A stretch of DNA of 9,749 bases from Promethearchaeota archaeon (GTDB taxonomy: Archaea; Asgardarchaeota; Lokiarchaeia; Sigyniarchaeales; Promethearchaeaceae): the NCBI GenBank assembly GCA_014729055.1, contig WJKO01000626.1, forward strand, positions 1 through 9,749, written 5' to 3'. Numbering within the stretch: the stretch's first letter is position 1; the number at the start of each line of letters is the position of its first letter. The position numbers and the translations under genes are program-made. A model generated the notes under the pieces. That model ran no database searches and was not told the DNA's origin. It saw only the letters and a program-made list of their open reading frames with translations. This document shows positions 5,986 to 9,749 of this stretch, piece after piece.

Positions 5986-8304
5986 ATGGTGCATGAAAAC
6001 AACGCTTTAGAGATTCGGATGAGGAAATTACTCGAAGCTTTAAGTAGTGGACTTATTGAAAAAGCAGAAATTATGAATTTAGCATTTCTATCTGCAATTT
6101 CTGGAGAAACTATCTTTATGGTTGGTCCACCAGGAATTGCCAAAAGTCTAATAGCCCGAAGATTAAAATTCGCATTTAAAAATGCTCGATCATTTGAATA
6201 TTTAATGCATCGTTTCTCTACACCTGATGAAATATTTGGTCCGATTTCAATTACAAAATTAAAAAATGAAGATATCCTTGAAAGAAACATCGATCATTAT
6301 CTTCCTGGAGCTAATATAGCATTTTTAGATGAAATCTGGAAGGCGGGTCCATCAATTCAAAATACACTATTAACTATAATAAACGAAAGAAAATTTCTCA
6401 ATGGTGAAGAAGAGATTGGTGTTGACCTGTTTGGGATTTTAGCGGCATCAAATGAATTACCAGAAAAAGATCAAGGTCTTGAAGCGTTGTGGGATCGTTT
6501 TCTTATTAGAGTTTTAGTTAAAAACATAGAAAACAGAGACAATTTTGAAGAGATGATTCTTGATACTAAAGATTTATACATCGATGTAATTCCCGAAGAG
6601 TTAAAAATTACGAAGGATGAATATTATGAATGGCAAGATATCAGAGACAATATATCAGTTCCTACCGAAGTACTGAATGTAATTAACCATATTCGAGTCA
6701 AAATTCAGAAATATAATGATAAATTATTAGAAGAAGAAAGTGAAGAGCCACTTTTATATGTTTCAGACCGTCGATGGAAAAAGATTATCAAGGTTTTGAG
6801 AACATGCGCGTTTCTAAATGGGCGTAATAAGGTTGAGCTAATTGATTGTTTTTTAATCTCGTATTTTATATGGAATATACCCGATCAGATTGATTATGTA
6901 TCTCAAATTGTAAAGGAATGTATTCAACATCAATCATATATGGTTGTTCCAGATGTTAAAAGCATTAGAAATGTATTGGAAAAAATAAAACTTGAAGTAG
7001 ACAATAGCATTAGACATAAAGAAATAAGAATTATAGAAACTCCGAGAATAATAAAACAAAAGTATTATGCAATTGATAATGATGATCTTGACTATAAACT
7101 AATCAAAATCAAAGAATTCAATCAATTAGAGGAAAATATAGAGTCAAATCTCTTATTATTTAATGATAATTTTGATTATCAACTAAAAGAGGATGTAATT
7201 AAACTCAAAAACTATCAAATTCGAATTGATGATAAACATTACTACCTAATTATGGATGAGTTGGAAAAAGAAGATTTAGTAATCTCTAAACCTTCGTCGT
7301 TGTTACATGAATCATGGGATAAAAGAATGGAGGATATTATTCAGATTATTAAAGATCATCTGTCACGAATTTCAAATTATGTATCAATAGAATTAGAAGA
7401 TATAAAAGATAATCTCTTTGTTTCATCTCATAAAGCTGACGTTATTTTGCAAAAAATAGAAGAAGTGAAAACTATATTCCAACAGCTTGAGCTGAAATGT
7501 CGGGAATTAAAAGACTATTATTACAACATTGAAGAGAAAAGAACCGAAATAAGTGTTAAAAACAAGAACCAATTTGAACCTGATTTCGCACAAATGGATA
7601 ACGAGGACAGTATTGAACTCCGAACAAAATTGATTGACGAACTTAGTAATGATTCTAATAAATCCCTTATGACGCAGAATATTCTAGACTCAATGAAATT
7701 AATACCCAGACATATCTACGCAAATTTAGAATTATCATTTAAAAATAAAAGCAATTTGACTGGAATGGAACGGGATGTCTTAGAAAAGCTCTATCGTAAT
7801 AAACCGATGTCAATCACGACAAAGCAGACATCGAGTGCACCCAATATAATCGCAATCATATTATCTCTTGCTTCCTTAGAAATTGGTGATAAGTTACTTT
7901 TTATTGGAGCCAAAGGAGGATATATTCAGAGTCTTGCTGCACAAATTATAGGCTCCAGCGGAAATATCATTTCATATTCTACGGATACAAAAGCAATAGA
8001 AAAAAATAAGACAATTTGTGGTACGAAAACACCTTATGGATCTATTATGACTTGGATTTCTGGAACCGATATTTTTGATACGTCAAAATTACAAAGTTTT
8101 GGCAAATTTGATTGTATTTTCGTAAATGGAAGGATGCCCGAAATACCTAAGCAATATGTAGAATTGATGAAGTTACACGGAAAGTTAATAGCACCAATTG
8201 GTGATAATAGCAGACAAAAGTTTTTAGTTATACAAAAAGAAGAAGAAGGTATTAAGGAACGAGAAATATCGGAATTAAGTCTAATATTTGGTTTACCTGT
8301 TTAA
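5986..8304 (+). CDS. ravA: RavA-type MoxR AAA+ ATPase fused to a PIMT-like domain
   Basis: The 772-residue protein has three parts. Residues 1-310 are a MoxR-family AAA+ ATPase of the RavA type: Walker A GPPGIAKS (47-54), Walker B IAFLDE (111-116) continuing into IWKAGPSIQNTLL, sensor 1 around SNE (155-157), the arginine in WDRF (171), and sensor-2-type YVSDRRWKK near 258-266. These closely follow enterobacterial RavA. Residues about 310-540 are charged and mostly helical, with a probable coiled coil near 445-525; they do not obviously match the LARA domain of E. coli RavA. Residues about 543-772 resemble protein-L-isoaspartate O-methyltransferase: IPRHIY, QTSSAP (614-619), LLFIGAKGGY (637-646), GKFDCIFV and HGKLIAPIG, in the right order. 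RavA alone is about 500 residues, so this domain is an addition. ATG 5986 is the first start after an in-frame stop at 5971-5973. ViaA follows 37 nt downstream. E. coli RavA-ViaA is chaperone-like and acts on respiratory complexes; the role here is inferred to be similar, with an isoaspartate or protein-damage element. Confidence 0.9.
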   Translation: MVHENNALEIRMRKLLEALSSGLIEKAEIMNLAFLSAISGETIFMVGPPGIAKSLIARRLKFAFKNARSFEYLMHRFSTPDEIFGPISITKLKNEDILERNIDHYLPGANIAFLDEIWKAGPSIQNTLLTIINERKFLNGEEEIGVDLFGILAASNELPEKDQGLEALWDRFLIRVLVKNIENRDNFEEMILDTKDLYIDVIPEELKITKDEYYEWQDIRDNISVPTEVLNVINHIRVKIQKYNDKLLEEESEEPLLYVSDRRWKKIIKVLRTCAFLNGRNKVELIDCFLISYFIWNIPDQIDYVSQIVKECIQHQSYMVVPDVKSIRNVLEKIKLEVDNSIRHKEIRIIETPRIIKQKYYAIDNDDLDYKLIKIKEFNQLEENIESNLLLFNDNFDYQLKEDVIKLKNYQIRIDDKHYYLIMDELEKEDLVISKPSSLLHESWDKRMEDIIQIIKDHLSRISNYVSIELEDIKDNLFVSSHKADVILQKIEEVKTIFQQLELKCRELKDYYYNIEEKRTEISVKNKNQFEPDFAQMDNEDSIELRTKLIDELSNDSNKSLMTQNILDSMKLIPRHIYANLELSFKNKSNLTGMERDVLEKLYRNKPMSITTKQTSSAPNIIAIILSLASLEIGDKLLFIGAKGGYIQSLAAQIIGSSGNIISYSTDTKAIEKNKTICGTKTPYGSIMTWISGTDIFDTSKLQSFGKFDCIFVNGRMPEIPKQYVELMKLHGKLIAPIGDNSRQKFLVIQKEEEGIKEREISELSLIFGLPV

Positions 8305-8331
8305 AACGTAATAGGATTTTGTATAAAATTT

Positions 8332-8344
8332 GGAAGGGATTTTG
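8332..8344 (+). promoter_or_regulatory. viaA: Strong Shine-Dalgarno and non-ATG start of viaA
   Basis: GGAAGGG is the best ribosome binding site in the window, and it is followed 3 nt later by TTG and 6 nt later by CTG. It places the viaA start in the ravA-viaA junction although no ATG is available. The choice between TTG 8342 and CTG 8345 cannot be made from the sequence. Confidence 0.5.
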
Positions 8345-9749
8345 CTGAATCTTCAACAATTACATGAATTTGATGATGATATCAATTACTTTATTAAATT
8401 TGGAGAAATATTTGATGAATCAGACAGAAAAAGCCTCATTTCCTACTTTTTTCACAAAATCACAAACAAAGAACTTCCAGATTTGCTTTTAGATGATTTT
8501 ATCGTCGGAGATAACTATCAAGACTACCTTTCAAACTATGAATATCAAGATTATTTCGATGCCATTAAAAATTTTATTGCTTCTGCATCCAAAATCCCGA
8601 ACCTAACCCAAATCTGTCATGAAAACTCAACTATATTGAAAGATATTATCGTAAGGTTTACACATTCTCTGATGATGGTAAATAGAAAGGTGAATTTTGA
8701 AAATTCATTTAAAGAAGAGATTATGAATTATAATCATGTAAAGCAGATAAAAAAAAGCATCAGCGTTTCCAAACTGCTGCATATACTCAGAAAGTACTAT
8801 AATCAAGGTAAATTTAATTTTAGATTTTTCAAGAGAGAAATCTTGGAAATAGAGAAACTTCAAACCAGAATAGAAAAAAAGATAGAGAACAAAATCCAAA
8901 TTCAACAGTTACAAATATCAAAGAGTAATCTCTTAAAGAAAGAAATCTTAGACCGATGGAAAATATTAATTGAGCATAAAAAATCTTTACTATTTATCGA
9001 ACAAATTGATATGAAAAGAAAGGAATTTGTTAAAACACTTTATGACCAAATTGAAAAATTCATGAAATTGAAAAAAATACTAAGACCTTTCACAAATGAA
9101 TGTGGGAGATTGTGGGATTTATCAAAAGGACTTTGGCAGAAAGAGGGTTTTAATGTATTAGAGCAATACAACGATTTATTAGAAAAAGAACCTGATCTTA
9201 GAAAGCTGGCGGAAATGCTGGGACGGATGCATTTAGTAGAACACGAATTGGAGGAACAAGAAATTAAAGAGACTGTCTTCTCTCCATATTACAAAATATT
9301 TCACGCGAAAAAATCAGAATTAATCGGCATTCATGAAAGCAATGACATTAATAATCTTTTACCGATTGAACTTACGTTTTTAGATAATTCTGTGGCAGAA
9401 AATATATTTTATAAGAAGTTCGTTGATAAAAAATTACTTAGTTATCGCTTTGTTGGCTATGATTCGACCGATAATCAACAAAAAAACAGAACCGATCTAG
9501 TTCCAAGGCTAAATCGAGGACCAATTTTGATCTGTGTTGATACAAGCGGATCTATGCACGGAACCCCAGAGCATGTTGCAAAAGTATTGTGTTTTGCGAT
9601 ACTCAGGATTGCTCTCTTAGAAAAACGGCGATGTTTTCTTATATCTTTTTCCACATCGATTCAAACTCTTGAGTTAACCAATATACGGGAAGGTTTTTCG
9701 GATCTAATAGATTTCTTGATTTGTTCATTTCACGGTGGGACTGACGCAG
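8342..9749 (+). CDS. viaA: ViaA, VWA-domain partner of RavA, 3' end cut by window
   Basis: This open frame runs off the right edge after 469 codons. The start of a VWA domain is clear: RGPILICVDTSGSMHG with the metal-ion-dependent adhesion site residues Asp400, Ser402 and Ser404, followed by AKVLCFAILRIALLEKRRCFLISFST, and finally HGGTDA with Thr467 and Asp468. This string, and the upstream LAEMLGR (289-295), LLPIEL and FVDKKLLSYR segments, closely parallel E. coli ViaA. ViaA binds RavA, stimulates its ATPase and works with it at the membrane. Residues about 160-270 are charged and helical, probably coiled coil. No ATG occurs in frame before about 8671, well inside the conserved length. The best start is TTG 8342-8344 behind GGAAGGG (8332-8338); CTG 8345 (better spacing) and TTG 8330 are alternatives. 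The frame is closed upstream by TAA at 8324-8326. It sits 37 nt after ravA, in one operon. Confidence 0.93.
   Translation, partial: MLNLQQLHEFDDDINYFIKFGEIFDESDRKSLISYFFHKITNKELPDLLLDDFIVGDNYQDYLSNYEYQDYFDAIKNFIASASKIPNLTQICHENSTILKDIIVRFTHSLMMVNRKVNFENSFKEEIMNYNHVKQIKKSISVSKLLHILRKYYNQGKFNFRFFKREILEIEKLQTRIEKKIENKIQIQQLQISKSNLLKKEILDRWKILIEHKKSLLFIEQIDMKRKEFVKTLYDQIEKFMKLKKILRPFTNECGRLWDLSKGLWQKEGFNVLEQYNDLLEKEPDLRKLAEMLGRMHLVEHELEEQEIKETVFSPYYKIFHAKKSELIGIHESNDINNLLPIELTFLDNSVAENIFYKKFVDKKLLSYRFVGYDSTDNQQKNRTDLVPRLNRGPILICVDTSGSMHGTPEHVAKVLCFAILRIALLEKRRCFLISFSTSIQTLELTNIREGFSDLIDFLICSFHGGTDA

Noticed and set aside
8705..8905. Minus-strand open frame of 66 codons.
   Set aside because: It lies entirely inside viaA, whose plus-strand frame has clear family motifs downstream. 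The minus frame is low-complexity and aromatic-rich, as expected for the complement of Lys/Glu-rich coding DNA.
1..9749. CRISPR array, insertion sequence or long terminal repeats.
   Set aside because: No regularly spaced repeats, transposase motifs or paired inverted ends were seen in the window.

Overview
The window looks archaeal, and most probably comes from an Asgard (Lokiarchaeota-like) archaeon. It is AT-rich, its gene starts sit behind TATA/BRE-like boxes, and apparent transcript ends are oligo-T runs rather than GC-rich hairpins. The partial reading frame at the left edge resembles a gelsolin/villin repeat, a eukaryote-type actin-regulator fold known from Asgard genomes. That last point drives the lineage call. 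It rests on reading motifs by eye, so the assignment is moderate in confidence.

Layout, left to right. (1) 1-388, minus strand: gelsolin-like reading frame, cut by the window edge and lacking a normal start codon. (2) 595-2034, minus: intracellular GH29 alpha-L-fucosidase. (3) 2131-3168, plus: solitary D12-class adenine-N6 DNA methyltransferase, divergent from the fucosidase and ending 5 bp from the end of feoB. (4) 3174-5740, minus: feoA-feoB ferrous iron uptake operon, with a TATA box and a perfect 14-bp palindrome at the predicted transcription start, a likely metal-responsive operator. (5) 5741-5985: intergenic region with two candidate promoters pointing right. (6) 5986-8304, plus: a RavA-type MoxR AAA+ ATPase carrying a protein-L-isoaspartate methyltransferase (PIMT)-like domain at its C terminus. 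(7) 8342 to the right edge, plus: ViaA, the VWA-domain partner of RavA, starting at a non-ATG codon and cut off inside its metal-binding VWA domain.

The most interesting part is the right third. RavA and ViaA form a chaperone-like AAA+/VWA pair known mainly from enterobacteria. Here the motor is fused to a PIMT-like domain that keeps the substrate-side signature of PIMT but has lost both acidic residues expected to hold S-adenosylmethionine. This suggests a RavA-ViaA machine that recognises damaged (isoaspartyl) or otherwise altered protein, either with altered catalysis or as a binding module only. The feoAB operon is transcribed away from it across a shared intergenic region. The other genes (fucosidase, DNA methyltransferase, gelsolin-like frame) show no obvious functional link to each other.
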